From: Bog-473 sp963721585
GTDB taxonomy: Bacteria > Actinomycetota > Acidimicrobiia > Acidimicrobiales > RAAP-2
Length of the DNA stretch: 64,000 nt
NCBI GenBank assembly: GCA_963721585.1
Contig: CAVRJN010000008.1
Span: 1,426,001-1,490,000, forward strand
Direction: 5' to 3'
The notes under the pieces are model-generated. The model was not told the origin of the DNA, did not search any database, and was given only the letters and a program-made list of their open reading frames with translations. The translations under genes were made by a program, and so were the position numbers. Of the stretch, positions 7,618-16,070 are shown piece after piece (the stretch's first letter is position 1; each line of letters opens with the position of its first letter).

Positions 7618-8748
7618 GTGGAGCTCCACGAGTTCAAGGTGGCCGTCGACGTCTGGCTCGACGCGCACGCGGGGGAGCTCGCGTGCACGTTCGAGGGATC
7701 CGGGACACTCGACGAGCAGATGGCGCAACTGCGCAAGGTGATGCGGCTGACCTACGACGCGGGATTCATGCGCATGGGCTGGCCCGAGGGTGTCGGCGGG
7801 CTGGGGGGATCCAACTTGTTGCGTGCCTACCTGGGGGAGGTGCTCACGGCGCGCGATCTCGTCGAGCCCGGGATCTACTCCATGCCCGAAGTGCTGGCGC
7901 CGACCATGATCGACTACGCGCCCGAGGCGCTGGCGGCAGAGATGGTGCCGCGGTTGCTGCGCGGCGATGAGATCTGGTGCCAGGGGTTCTCCGAACCCGG
8001 GACCGGCAGCAACCTGGCCTCCCTCGCCTGCCGGGCGACCCGCGACGGTGACTCGTGGAGGATCAACGGCCAGAAGGTATGGACGAGCCTGGCCCAGTAC
8101 GCGCAGCGCTGCGTGCTCCTGACGCGTACGGGGACGACCGAGTCCGCGCACAAAGGGATCACCGCGCTGTTCATCGACATGGACAGCACCGGTATCACGG
8201 TGCGGCCGATAGAGACGATGGCCGGGGCCCAGGAGTTCTGTGAGGTCTTCTTCGACGACGTGGTGGTGCCGCTGGACCGCGTCCTGGGCAGCGTGGACCA
8301 GGGCTGGTCCATCGCCATGAACCTCCTCCCCTACGAGCGCAGCACGTCCCTGTGGCACCGGGCCGCCTACCTGCAACGGCGGCTGGAACAGCTGGTGGCC
8401 GTCGCTCCGGCCGGATCGCTCGACCCGTTCGCCGTCGGCGAGGCGACCGAACTCCTGTGGTCGTTCCGCGCCCGCTCGAGGGCGACCCAGCGCCGGCTTG
8501 CCGCCGGCGAGACCCTGGGAGCAGAGACGTCGATCGACAAGGTCCTGGTGGCGGCGGCGGAGCAGGCGGTCTTCGACCTCGTGGCCGAGGGACTCGGCAC
8601 CGATGTGGTCCTCGGTGACGACCCGGCCAGTCAACGCTGGCGGGCCGAGTTCCTCTACTCTCGCGCCGCCACCATCTACGGCGGCAGCGCCGAGATCCAG
8701 CGGAACATCATCGCGCGGCGGTTGCTCGACCTGGGGACCGACCGGTGA
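7618..8748 (+). CDS. Acyl-CoA dehydrogenase, larger subunit of a probable heteromeric pair
   Basis: About 376 residues from a GTG just after the SnoaL stop; the frame is open further upstream but that part overlaps the previous gene. FAD and substrate elements are present: WCQGFSEPGTGSNLASL, then INGQKVWTSLAQYAQ, and C-terminal YGGSAEIQRNIIARR. The usual late catalytic Glu (as in YEG) is Gly here, so the base is more likely the Glu in LLPYERST, as in the isovaleryl/long-chain type. It overlaps the next dehydrogenase gene by TGATG, the pattern seen for actinobacterial alpha2beta2 steroid dehydrogenases (FadE26/27, FadE28/29). Predicted alpha,beta-desaturation of a bulky acyl-CoA. Confidence 0.88.
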   Translation: MELHEFKVAVDVWLDAHAGELACTFEGSGTLDEQMAQLRKVMRLTYDAGFMRMGWPEGVGGLGGSNLLRAYLGEVLTARDLVEPGIYSMPEVLAPTMIDYAPEALAAEMVPRLLRGDEIWCQGFSEPGTGSNLASLACRATRDGDSWRINGQKVWTSLAQYAQRCVLLTRTGTTESAHKGITALFIDMDSTGITVRPIETMAGAQEFCEVFFDDVVVPLDRVLGSVDQGWSIAMNLLPYERSTSLWHRAAYLQRRLEQLVAVAPAGSLDPFAVGEATELLWSFRARSRATQRRLAAGETLGAETSIDKVLVAAAEQAVFDLVAEGLGTDVVLGDDPASQRWRAEFLYSRAATIYGGSAEIQRNIIARRLLDLGTDR

Positions 8749-9710
8749 TGGAGGCGACCGAGCGCGCACTCTTCGAGACCGGCGTGCGCCACGCCACCGG
8801 GAGCGCCAGCGGTGCCGCGCTCGATACCGCGCTCGACGACCTGGGCTGGCGCGATGCGGTGCGTGTCGACCGTCCCACCGCCGTGTCCGTGCTCTTCGAG
8901 TGCCAGGGAGCCTCGGCGACCACCTCGGCCGCGCTCGATTGGCTACTGGCGGACACCCTGGGCCCCGATGCGGGCGACGCCGGCGTCGCGGTCGTCCTCC
9001 CCCCACTCCGCCGACGCGACGCCCCGGGCCGTCTGGACGGGGACCGGTGCGTCGTCGAAGGGCTCGGGACGGCAGCTCTCGACCGCGGCGACACGGCACT
9101 CGTCGTGGCCCAGACGCCCGAGGGTGCCGCCACCTTCGCCGTCGACCTCGGCCTGCTGACGCGTCGGCCGGTGCAGGGCCTGGATCCGGCGCTCGGCCTG
9201 TGCGAAGTCATGGGCGAGTTCGAGACAGCGTGGGCGGCGCAGCCGAAGGCCGCCGACTGGCCGGCTGTGGCCGCACTGGGACAGCTCGCCCTCGGCTACG
9301 AACTCGTCGGTACCGGTCGGGCCATGCTCGAGCTGGCACGCACCCACGCCCTGGAACGGATGCAGTTCGGTCGCCCGATCGGGACCTTTCAGGCCGTCCG
9401 GCACCGCCTGGCCGAGAGCCTGGTCGCCCTCGAGGCGGCAGCCGCTCTGCTCGATGCCGCCTGGGAAGACCCGTCCCCCGTGACCGCGGCCATGGCCAAG
9501 GCCTTCGCCGGCCGGTCGGCGCGCACCGTGGCCCGGCACTGCCAGCAGGTGCTCGCCGGCATCGGCTTCACCACCGAGCACCCGCTGCACCGATCCGTCC
9601 GAAGGGCGATCGTCCTGGATCAGCTGCTCGGCGCGGGGACGGTCCTGACTCGCACCCTGGGAGCTGCAGTCCTGTCGAACGCCATGCTGCCCGCCACCTT
9701 TCCTCTCTGA
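8748..9710 (+). CDS. Acyl-CoA dehydrogenase-like smaller subunit
   Basis: 320 residues from ATG at 8748, whose A is the last base of the previous TGA; a GTG one codon earlier is the alternative. The N-terminal two thirds is divergent, while the C-terminal helical domain is recognisable (ALERMQFGRPIGTFQAVRH, then AKAFAGRSARTVARHCQQ and GIGFTTEHPLHRSVRRA). The catalytic Glu and EIQ motif are absent, as in the non-catalytic partner of heteromeric FadE complexes that contributes the FAD/CoA pocket. Translational coupling to the 376-residue subunit supports a complex. Length is below the usual ~380 for a stand-alone dehydrogenase. Confidence 0.82.
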   Translation: MEATERALFETGVRHATGSASGAALDTALDDLGWRDAVRVDRPTAVSVLFECQGASATTSAALDWLLADTLGPDAGDAGVAVVLPPLRRRDAPGRLDGDRCVVEGLGTAALDRGDTALVVAQTPEGAATFAVDLGLLTRRPVQGLDPALGLCEVMGEFETAWAAQPKAADWPAVAALGQLALGYELVGTGRAMLELARTHALERMQFGRPIGTFQAVRHRLAESLVALEAAAALLDAAWEDPSPVTAAMAKAFAGRSARTVARHCQQVLAGIGFTTEHPLHRSVRRAIVLDQLLGAGTVLTRTLGAAVLSNAMLPATFPL

Positions 9711-9816
9711 CGAAGCCGGCGGGGCGGCCGCAGGAACCGTTCGATTACGCTGATCACACTTTTTGATAATCAGGTTTCCACTCCGTGAGAGACCGCCAAG
9801 GGACCGGGGGCCGGGC

Positions 9817-11298
9817 ATGACGACAGCAACGAGTCACGAAGAGCGGATGCTCGTGGACGGCAAGCTCGTGGAGTCCGACACGGGCCGGACATTCGACAAC
9901 ATCAACCCGGCCACCGAGGAGGTCCTGGGACAGGTGGCCGACGGACAGAGCGCGGACATGCACCGCGCCATCGACGCCGCACGGCGCGCCTTCGACGAGA
10001 CCGACTGGTCCACCGACCGCGAACTCCGCAAGCGCTGTCTCTCCCAACTGCAAGAGGCGCTCGAGAAGGACCGCGAAGAGCTGCGCGAGGAGCTCATCCT
10101 CGAGGTGGGCTGTCCGCGCATGACGACCCATGCCAACCAGCTCGACATCCCGCTCGATGGCGCGCTGCGCTACCCGGTCAAGCTCATCGACGAGTTCCCC
10201 TGGCGGACGAACCTGAGTGAGATCGTCGACCGCCGCGGCACGGCGAACACGCGCCAGATCTGGAAGGAGCCGATCGGCGTGGTGGGGGCCATCGTGCCGT
10301 GGAACTTCCCGCTAGAAGTGACCTTGAACAAGCTCGGACAGGCATTGGCCACCGGCAACACCGTGATCCTCAAGCCCGCCCCGGACACGCCGTGGAACGC
10401 CACGCGGCTCGGTCGCCTCGTTGCCGAACAGACCGATTTCCCGAGCGGCGTCCTCAACGTCGTCACCTCCTCGGACCACCTCGTCGGCGAGGAGCTCACG
10501 CTGTCCCCGAAGGTCGACCTGATTTCGTTCACCGGATCGACCGCCGTCGGCAAGCGCATCATGGAGATAGGCGGCGCGACGCTCAAGCGCACGTTCCTGG
10601 AGCTGGGCGGCAAGTCGGCCACCATCGTGCTCGACGACGCCGACTTTGCCGCGTCCGTGCCGTCAGGAATCGCGGTGTGCTTCCACGGCGGCCAGGGGTG
10701 CGCCATTCAGACCCGCATGCTCCTTCCCCGGTCGCGCTATGACGAAGGGGTCGAGATCCTCAAGGCCACGCTGTCCTCCGTGGCCTATGGCGACCCGCAG
10801 CGTCCCGACGTCCTCATGGGCCCGCTCGTCTCGGCCAAGCAGCGCGACCGCGTCCTCGGCTACATAGAGAAGGGCGTCGAGGAAGGGGCGACGCTCGCGC
10901 TGGGTGGAGGGAGGCCGGCCGATCTCCCCAAGGGCTGGTACGTCGAGCCGACCCTCTTCACCGACGTCGACAACGCAATGACGATCGCCCAGGAGGAGAT
11001 CTTCGGGCCGGTCCTCGTCGTGATCCCCTTCGACGATGACGACGACGCCGTGCGCATCGCCAACGACAGCGTGTACGGGCTCTCCGGCGGCGTGTTCTCC
11101 GGATCACTGGAGCGCTCTCTGGCCGTCGCCGAACGGGTGCGCACCGGCACCTTCGCCGTCAACGGGGGCATGCCGATCGGTCAGGCGGACATGCCCTTCG
11201 GCGGGTACAAGCACAGCGGGATCGGCCGCCAGAACGGACTCGCCGGCTTCGACCAGTACCTCGAGACCAAGTCAGTGGCGTGGCCGACGCCGCACTAG
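9817..11298 (+). CDS. NAD(P)-dependent aldehyde dehydrogenase
   Basis: 493 residues, normal for the ALDH superfamily. Asn163 in PWNFP, the nucleotide site FTGSTAVG at 238-245, general base Glu262 in LELGGKS and catalytic Cys295 in GQGCAIQTR are all present, followed by EEIFGPVL. It oxidises an aldehyde to the acid (or acyl-CoA). The ATG at 9817 is preferred over one at 9763 because homology begins at MTTATSHEERMLVDG; no strong ribosome site is seen. It lies 106 bases past the dehydrogenase pair and 16 bases before the KshB-like reductase on the same strand, so it may share or have its own promoter. Confidence 0.93.
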   Translation: MTTATSHEERMLVDGKLVESDTGRTFDNINPATEEVLGQVADGQSADMHRAIDAARRAFDETDWSTDRELRKRCLSQLQEALEKDREELREELILEVGCPRMTTHANQLDIPLDGALRYPVKLIDEFPWRTNLSEIVDRRGTANTRQIWKEPIGVVGAIVPWNFPLEVTLNKLGQALATGNTVILKPAPDTPWNATRLGRLVAEQTDFPSGVLNVVTSSDHLVGEELTLSPKVDLISFTGSTAVGKRIMEIGGATLKRTFLELGGKSATIVLDDADFAASVPSGIAVCFHGGQGCAIQTRMLLPRSRYDEGVEILKATLSSVAYGDPQRPDVLMGPLVSAKQRDRVLGYIEKGVEEGATLALGGGRPADLPKGWYVEPTLFTDVDNAMTIAQEEIFGPVLVVIPFDDDDDAVRIANDSVYGLSGGVFSGSLERSLAVAERVRTGTFAVNGGMPIGQADMPFGGYKHSGIGRQNGLAGFDQYLETKSVAWPTPH

Positions 11299-11314
11299 GC
11301 CGTCGGGCCGTGCC

Positions 11315-12382
11315 GTGAACGACCACGACCCAGTCCTCCGACAGCACGGGTACCACTCGCTCCGGATCGCCCGCGTCGTTCCCGAGACACACGATGCCAG
11401 CTCGTTCGTCCTCGACGTGCCCGAAGACCTCGCCGAGACCTTCCGGTACCGACCGGGGCAGTTCTGCACCTTCCGGGTGCACGTCGACGGCGACGAGCAG
11501 CTGCGCTCGTACTCAATGTCCAGTGCGCCCCCGACAGACAGCGAGTTGACCGTCACGGTCAAGCGCGTGGCAGGCGGGCTCGTCTCCAACTGGTTTCTCG
11601 ACAACCTCTCGGACGGCGACACGATCGAGCTCACGAAGCCGGCGGGCGTCTTCTGCCCCCGGGACTCTGGACGACCCGTTGTCGGCTTCTGCGGGGGCAG
11701 CGGCATCACGCCGGTGATGTCGATCGCCAAGCACGTGCTGGCGACGACGCAACGGACCGTTCGTCTCCTCTATGCCAACCGAGACCGCAATTCGGTGATC
11801 TTCGACGCCGCACTCGCAACCCTGGGCGCGGAGCACCCGGGCCGGTTGGAGGTGCGGCACCATTTCGACACTGACGACGGGTTCTTGACGACCGAGGCGA
11901 TCGCCCGGTTCGCCGCGGCGGACCTCGACGCCGACATCTACATCTGTGGCCCCGGCCCCTTCATGGACCTCGTGGAGTCGACGGTGCAGTCGCAGGGCGT
12001 TGCGCCGGAACGCATCTTCATTGAGCGCTTCCTGGTGGAGCAGGCGGAGAAGACGGACGCGCTGATCGACGACCGGTCAGCAGGCGCCCTGGACTCCGCG
12101 GTGCCCGACGAGGTGAGCGTGACCCTCGGGGGCAAGACGGTGGTGGTCCGCTACCAGCCAGGCGACACCCTGCTCGAGACGGCCCGCCGGGGTGGCCTGC
12201 GCCCCCCGTTCTCCTGCGAGGCCGGCAACTGCGCCACTTGCATGGCCTTCTTGAAGGAGGGCTCGGTCCGCATGCGGGCGAACAATGCGTTGGCGCCCGA
12301 GGAGGTGGAGGAGGGCTGGGTCCTCACCTGCCAGAGCCTGCCGTACGGCCGGACGGTGACCGTCGAGTACGAGGACATGTGA
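11315..12382 (+). CDS. KshB-like ferredoxin-NAD(P) reductase / Rieske oxygenase reductase
   Basis: 355 residues from GTG. Domain order is FAD-binding barrel (RSYS at 64-67), NAD-binding Rossmann (CGGSGITPVMS at 126-136, CGPGPFM near 211-217) and a C-terminal plant-type 2Fe-2S domain with Cys301, Cys306, Cys309 and Cys339. This is the layout of 3-ketosteroid 9-alpha-hydroxylase reductase KshB and of phenylacetyl-CoA epoxidase reductase. It would pass electrons from NAD(P)H to a Rieske oxygenase. The stop is six bases from the convergent small protein/Rieske unit, making the 12.7-14.0 kb oxygenase the obvious partner. It is the only such reductase in the window. Confidence 0.9.
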   Translation: MNDHDPVLRQHGYHSLRIARVVPETHDASSFVLDVPEDLAETFRYRPGQFCTFRVHVDGDEQLRSYSMSSAPPTDSELTVTVKRVAGGLVSNWFLDNLSDGDTIELTKPAGVFCPRDSGRPVVGFCGGSGITPVMSIAKHVLATTQRTVRLLYANRDRNSVIFDAALATLGAEHPGRLEVRHHFDTDDGFLTTEAIARFAAADLDADIYICGPGPFMDLVESTVQSQGVAPERIFIERFLVEQAEKTDALIDDRSAGALDSAVPDEVSVTLGGKTVVVRYQPGDTLLETARRGGLRPPFSCEAGNCATCMAFLKEGSVRMRANNALAPEEVEEGWVLTCQSLPYGRTVTVEYEDM

Positions 12383-12388
12383 TCTGGT

Positions 12389-12733
12389 TCAGGGCCCGGG
12401 TTCGACCAGGAGGTCGAGGTAGGCGGCACCCGAGTCGGGCACCCTCGGTTGGCCCCAGCACTCGACCGGGAACGAGACCGTGACCATGGAATAGAGCAAG
12501 TGCAGCAGGTTGACCTGGTCCTCGGAGAGATCGTCGAGGGGGAACTGGTCGAGGTAGGTCATGGCCGCCTCGGCGCGGGGCATGGCGGCGTCGTAGAGCG
12601 CCTGCATCTCGTCCATGGTGCTGGCCAGCCGCGTGGCGTAACGCGCGCGCTCGGTCGACAGGCACCACTTGGCGGCGAACGGCTCCAGGTCGGAGAATTC
12701 GCTCGGCAACAGGGTCGTGCGCATGTCGGTCAT
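12389..12733 (-). CDS. Small protein translationally coupled to a Rieske oxygenase, function unknown
   Basis: 114 residues, not recognised. Its ATG overlaps the TGA of the Rieske oxygenase gene (ATGA), so it is probably made in step with it. The sequence is mostly helical and acidic, with SDLEPFAAKWCLSTERARYA and DDLSEDQVNLLHLLYSM; no signal peptide, membrane segment, metal-binding cluster or NTF2-like (ring-hydroxylase small subunit) pattern is visible. It lies within a longer open frame up to 13735 that is only a shadow of the oxygenase. It could be an accessory or stabilising subunit, but that is inference from position alone. Confidence 0.68.
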   Translation of the reverse strand: MTDMRTTLLPSEFSDLEPFAAKWCLSTERARYATRLASTMDEMQALYDAAMPRAEAAMTYLDQFPLDDLSEDQVNLLHLLYSMVTVSFPVECWGQPRVPDSGAAYLDLLVEPGP

Positions 12734-14001
12734 ACCTCCGCGTGCTGCTGCTTCTTGTAGTCGTCCACCCACTCCTGCGCCACCTTGTGCATGTGGCGTA
12801 CGAGCACTTCCTGATCCATGAGGGGGAAGCGCTCGATCACCCGTGACTCGAGCATCGTCTGCGTCGCCTCCAGCGTGTTGGCGTCCTGCAACCCGAACTC
12901 CTTGAATGTGGCGGCGGCGTTCTCGTGCGCCACCCGCTCCCGGGCGTTCTCGGCAGGGACGAAGTACAGGGTTCCCTCGAATACGTGCTCGTCGGGTGCG
13001 ACGGGCCAGTAGTGGTAGGTGAGGTACCAGCTCTGCTGCCAGACGAGGATAGTGAAGTTCGGCCACAACTGGAACGAGTCGAGACCCCACGGGTCGCAGC
13101 CGGCAGGGTTGATGCCGGCATCCTTCTGGTCGTAGCCGAGGTCGGGGCCGTCCCAGGGCCCGAAGAGCCCGCTGCGGGTCAGCGTGTCGATGGGCTTGAC
13201 CATGTTCTCCGGCAGGTTCCAGGGATGGATGCCGGCCGTGCTCACCAGCCGGTGCGGACCGTCGATTTTGTAGGCGGGTGCTTCGAAGCCGGCCTGCGCC
13301 GCGGCGGCCGACCAGTCGGGCGGCGACTGCTTCGCGTGAAGAATTGGCGCGTGGTAGAACTCCTGGAACGCGTCCATGTAGAGCTTCCAGTTGCTCTTCA
13401 CGTTGGCGCGGTAGAAGAAACGCTCGCTCTGCTTCTCGAACGGGTAGTTCTCGAGCTTCGTGACCATCGGCCCGAGAAAGGCGCGCAGCGATTGCTCCGG
13501 CTCCTTGGCCAGGTTGATGAAGATGAACCCGGCCCACACGTCGCACTGCACCGGGACGAGGCCGTAATCGGCCTTGTCGAGGTCGAAGAACTCCTGCTCC
13601 TGCTGGACGAATGAGCACGCGCCATCGAGGTCGTACCGCCAGGCGTGGTACTTGCAGACGAACTGGCGGGTCGTGCCGCTCGTCTCCTCTTTCGGGTAGT
13701 CGTTCCACACCAGCTTGTTCCCGCGGTGCCGGCACATGTTGTAGAAGGCGCGGATCTCACCGTCCTTCCCCTTCACCACGACGACCGACGTCTTGGCGAC
13801 GGCCAGCTCCTTGGTGAAATAGCTCCCCGCGCGCGGCAGCTGCTCGACCCGGCCCACGTTGAGCCAGGCCCGCTTGAAGACGGCTTCGCGCTCCAACTCG
13901 AAGAACTCCTGGGAAATGGAGTCGTCGTAGTTCAACGGCTCGGTCCCGAGGTCGAAGTGCTCCGTCCAGCTGCCTTCGGGTGGCTTGGGCCAACGTGGCA
14001 T
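12730..14001 (-). CDS. Rieske non-heme iron oxygenase, terminal (alpha) component
   Basis: 423 residues from ATG with GGAGG eight bases upstream; the open frame extends 73 codons further but without a ribosome site. The Rieske 2Fe-2S ligands are Cys90/His92 (CRHRG) and Cys116/His119 (CKYH). The catalytic iron ligands are His217 and His222 in DAFQEFYHAPILH, with Glu214 at the position of the naphthalene dioxygenase bridging Asp. The gene is followed by a coupled 114-residue protein and convergent with a KshB-like reductase. It likely hydroxylates an alicyclic or aromatic substrate, or N/O-demethylates. A different Rieske oxygenase lies at 45.3 kb. Confidence 0.93.
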   Translation of the reverse strand: MPRWPKPPEGSWTEHFDLGTEPLNYDDSISQEFFELEREAVFKRAWLNVGRVEQLPRAGSYFTKELAVAKTSVVVVKGKDGEIRAFYNMCRHRGNKLVWNDYPKEETSGTTRQFVCKYHAWRYDLDGACSFVQQEQEFFDLDKADYGLVPVQCDVWAGFIFINLAKEPEQSLRAFLGPMVTKLENYPFEKQSERFFYRANVKSNWKLYMDAFQEFYHAPILHAKQSPPDWSAAAAQAGFEAPAYKIDGPHRLVSTAGIHPWNLPENMVKPIDTLTRSGLFGPWDGPDLGYDQKDAGINPAGCDPWGLDSFQLWPNFTILVWQQSWYLTYHYWPVAPDEHVFEGTLYFVPAENARERVAHENAAATFKEFGLQDANTLEATQTMLESRVIERFPLMDQEVLVRHMHKVAQEWVDDYKKQQHAEV

Positions 14002-14091
14002 GAGTTGGGTCCTCCCTGCGTGGCGTTCGTTGACGGGGTGATGGTAGCACCCCTCTCTACAGATGAGAAGAGCGTTTCCAACCCCGGGGCA

Positions 14092-14137
14092 GGCCCGCCG
14101 TCCCCCACGAGACGGGCCCGCCGTCACCCCCGAGACG
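14092..14137. repeat. Two tandem 23-base repeats in a divergent promoter
   Basis: Copies 14092-14114 and 14115-14137 abut and match at 21 of 23 positions; each begins GGCCCGCCGTC and ends CGAGACG. They lie between the Rieske (minus) and P450 (plus) starts, 91 bases from the former and 76 from the latter. Possible regulator binding sites or a recent duplication. Confidence 0.7.
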
Positions 14138-14165
14138 TGCCCCGACCTGCCCGTTGACCTCTTCG

Positions 14166-14200
14166 GAGATTTGATGTCATAGTGCTGACACCAATATCTC
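14166..14200. promoter_or_regulatory. Extended palindrome just upstream of the P450 gene
   Basis: Core TGTCA-N6-TGACA (14175-14190) is flanked by outer arms GAGAT and ATCTC with TTG/CAA between, so pairing extends over 35 bases with one offset. It ends 13 bases before the GTG at 14213, so it overlaps the promoter or the short leader. Candidate operator for the downstream TetR (15429-16070). Confidence 0.5.
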
Positions 14201-14212
14201 CGGGGGTACGCC

Positions 14213-15412
14213 GTGACCACGACCAGCAGCAGTGACGTCTACTACGACACCTACGACGTCGCCATCAACGCCGATCCCTATCCCGTCTACAGGCGGCTCC
14301 GCGAGGAGGCGCCCGTCTATTACAACGACACGCACGACTTCTTCGCGGTGAGTCACTTCGCCGACGTGGAGAAGGGGCTCCTCGATGCCCAGACCTACAT
14401 CTCGGGCAAGGGCGGGATCATCGAGCTGATCAAGGCCGACATCGAGATGCCACCCGGCGTGATCATCTTCGAGGACCCTCCGACCCACACCATCCACCGG
14501 CGCCTGCTGTCGCGCGCGTTCACGCCGCGGCGAGTCGCCGAGCTGGAGCCGAAAATCCGCGAGTTCTGCGCCTCCAGCCTCGACCCGCTCAGGGGAACGG
14601 ACCATTTCGACTTCATCGCCGATCTGGGTGCCCGGATGCCGATGCAGGTGATCAGCATGCTCCTCGGCATCCCCGAGAGCGATCAGGAAGCGGTGCGGGA
14701 CCACGTGGACGCCAATCTCCGTACCGAGGCCGGAGAGCCGATGCAGGTGTCCGAGAACTTCGTGACCGGTGCCATGTTCGCCGACTACGTCGACTGGCGG
14801 GCCGAGCATCCCTCCGACGACATCATGACCGAGCTGTTGAACGTGGAGTTCGTGGACGAGACGGACACCGTGCGCAAGCTGACGCGCAACGAGCTGCTGA
14901 CCTACCTCGAGGTGCTCGCCGGCGCCGGGAACGAGACCACGACCCGCCTGATCGGGTGGACCGCGAAGGTCCTGGCCGATCATCCCGACCAGAGGGCCGA
15001 GCTCGTCGCCGATCCCTCGCTGATTCCGAATGCCATTGAGGAGATCCTGCGCTACGAATCACCGGCGCCCCACGTGGGCCGGTGCGTCGCCAAGCAAAAT
15101 CTGGTTGTCCGCGGGACCGAAGTACCGGCGGGCAGCGTGATGCTGTTCCTCCTGGGCTCGGCGAACCGGGACGACCGTCGCTTCCCCGACGGCGACAGCT
15201 TCGACATCCACCGCAACGACGGGCGGCATCTGACCTTCGGCAACGGCATCCACCTGTGCATGGGTGCCGCGCTCGCCCGCATGGAAGGGGTCATCGCCCT
15301 CGAAGAGGTCCTGTCCCGCTTCCCAGCATGGGACGTCGACATTGACAACGCCAGGCTCGCCCCCACCTCGACGGTGCGGGGCTGGCAGACCCTGCCGGTG
15401 TTCACGAAGTAA
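14213..15412 (+). CDS. Cytochrome P450
   Basis: 399 residues, typical of soluble bacterial P450s. Visible elements are the I-helix GAGNETTT (237-244), the K-helix EEILR with Glu277 and Arg280, and the heme loop FGNGIHLCMG with Cys349 as iron ligand. It would hydroxylate a hydrophobic substrate using ferredoxin-delivered electrons; no ferredoxin gene is seen nearby. GTG start, 23 bases after a palindrome. A TetR gene follows 16 bases later. The P450 at 29.0 kb is the same length and shares the N-terminal YYDxYD...DADPYPV layout and the TSTVRGW C-terminus, so the two look like one subfamily. Confidence 0.95.
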   Translation: MTTTSSSDVYYDTYDVAINADPYPVYRRLREEAPVYYNDTHDFFAVSHFADVEKGLLDAQTYISGKGGIIELIKADIEMPPGVIIFEDPPTHTIHRRLLSRAFTPRRVAELEPKIREFCASSLDPLRGTDHFDFIADLGARMPMQVISMLLGIPESDQEAVRDHVDANLRTEAGEPMQVSENFVTGAMFADYVDWRAEHPSDDIMTELLNVEFVDETDTVRKLTRNELLTYLEVLAGAGNETTTRLIGWTAKVLADHPDQRAELVADPSLIPNAIEEILRYESPAPHVGRCVAKQNLVVRGTEVPAGSVMLFLLGSANRDDRRFPDGDSFDIHRNDGRHLTFGNGIHLCMGAALARMEGVIALEEVLSRFPAWDVDIDNARLAPTSTVRGWQTLPVFTK

Positions 15413-15428
15413 TCGGAGCGACAGATCC

Positions 15429-16070
15429 ATGACGGCCCTGCCGATGACGGAGCGTATGCAGCGCGATGAGCCCGCCGGCTCCCGCCGCTCCTATGACAGC
15501 ACCCTACGACGCCAACGGGCGGCCGAGACCCGCGAGCGCATCGTCGCCGCCGGGTCCGAACTCCTCCACGGCTCATCGGTACGGGACTGGCGTGGGCTCA
15601 CCATCCGGGCCGTGGCCGAAAGGGCCGGCGTCAACGAGCGCACTGTCTACCGCCACTTCACCAACGAGCAGGGGCTGCACGACGCCGTCATGCACCAGTT
15701 CGAGGACGAGGCCGGGATCGACCTGGGCGGCATGCAACTCGAGGATGTAGCCGAGGTGACGGCCCGCATATTCACCCACGTCTCCTCCTACCCGCCCGAG
15801 GCGCGGCAACCGCTCGATCCGACACTGCTCGACGCCAAGCAGCGCCAACACGAGGCCCTGCTTTCCGCAGTCGCCGCACGAGCCGGGACCTGGTCCGACG
15901 CAGACCGCAGGCTGGCGGCGGCCGTCTTGGACGTGCTGTGGAGCGTGGCCAGTTACGAACGCATTGTCGTCGACTGGCAGATCGACCCTGCGGAGGCGAC
16001 CCGGGGCATCAGCTGGACGATCGGTTTGATCCGCCAGGCCATCGCAGACACACCCGGGGTGCGCTCCTAA
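15429..16070 (+). CDS. TetR-family transcriptional regulator
   Basis: 213 residues. A basic N-terminus (RRSYDSTLRRQRAAETRERI) leads into a helix-turn-helix at about 55-87 (LTIRAVAERAGVNERTVYRHF), then a helical ligand-binding domain. It is 16 bases behind the P450 gene and almost certainly in the same transcript, so it may feed back on the palindrome at 14166-14200. Its stop overlaps the convergent CitE-like gene by three bases. Ligand unknown. Confidence 0.92.
   Translation: MTALPMTERMQRDEPAGSRRSYDSTLRRQRAAETRERIVAAGSELLHGSSVRDWRGLTIRAVAERAGVNERTVYRHFTNEQGLHDAVMHQFEDEAGIDLGGMQLEDVAEVTARIFTHVSSYPPEARQPLDPTLLDAKQRQHEALLSAVAARAGTWSDADRRLAAAVLDVLWSVASYERIVVDWQIDPAEATRGISWTIGLIRQAIADTPGVRS

Noticed and set aside
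7474..9099. 541-codon minus-strand frame opposite the dehydrogenase pair
   Set aside because: Arg/Gly/Pro-rich composition typical of antisense frames in GC-rich DNA; no domain.
9308..9320. GTCGGTACCGGTC palindrome
   Set aside because: Inside a dehydrogenase gene; no promoter nearby, and the order of half-sites differs from the operator.
11446..11456. GTACCGACCGG, resembling the shared operator
   Set aside because: It lies inside the KshB-like gene, coding the conserved FRYRPG stretch, and has no second half-site.
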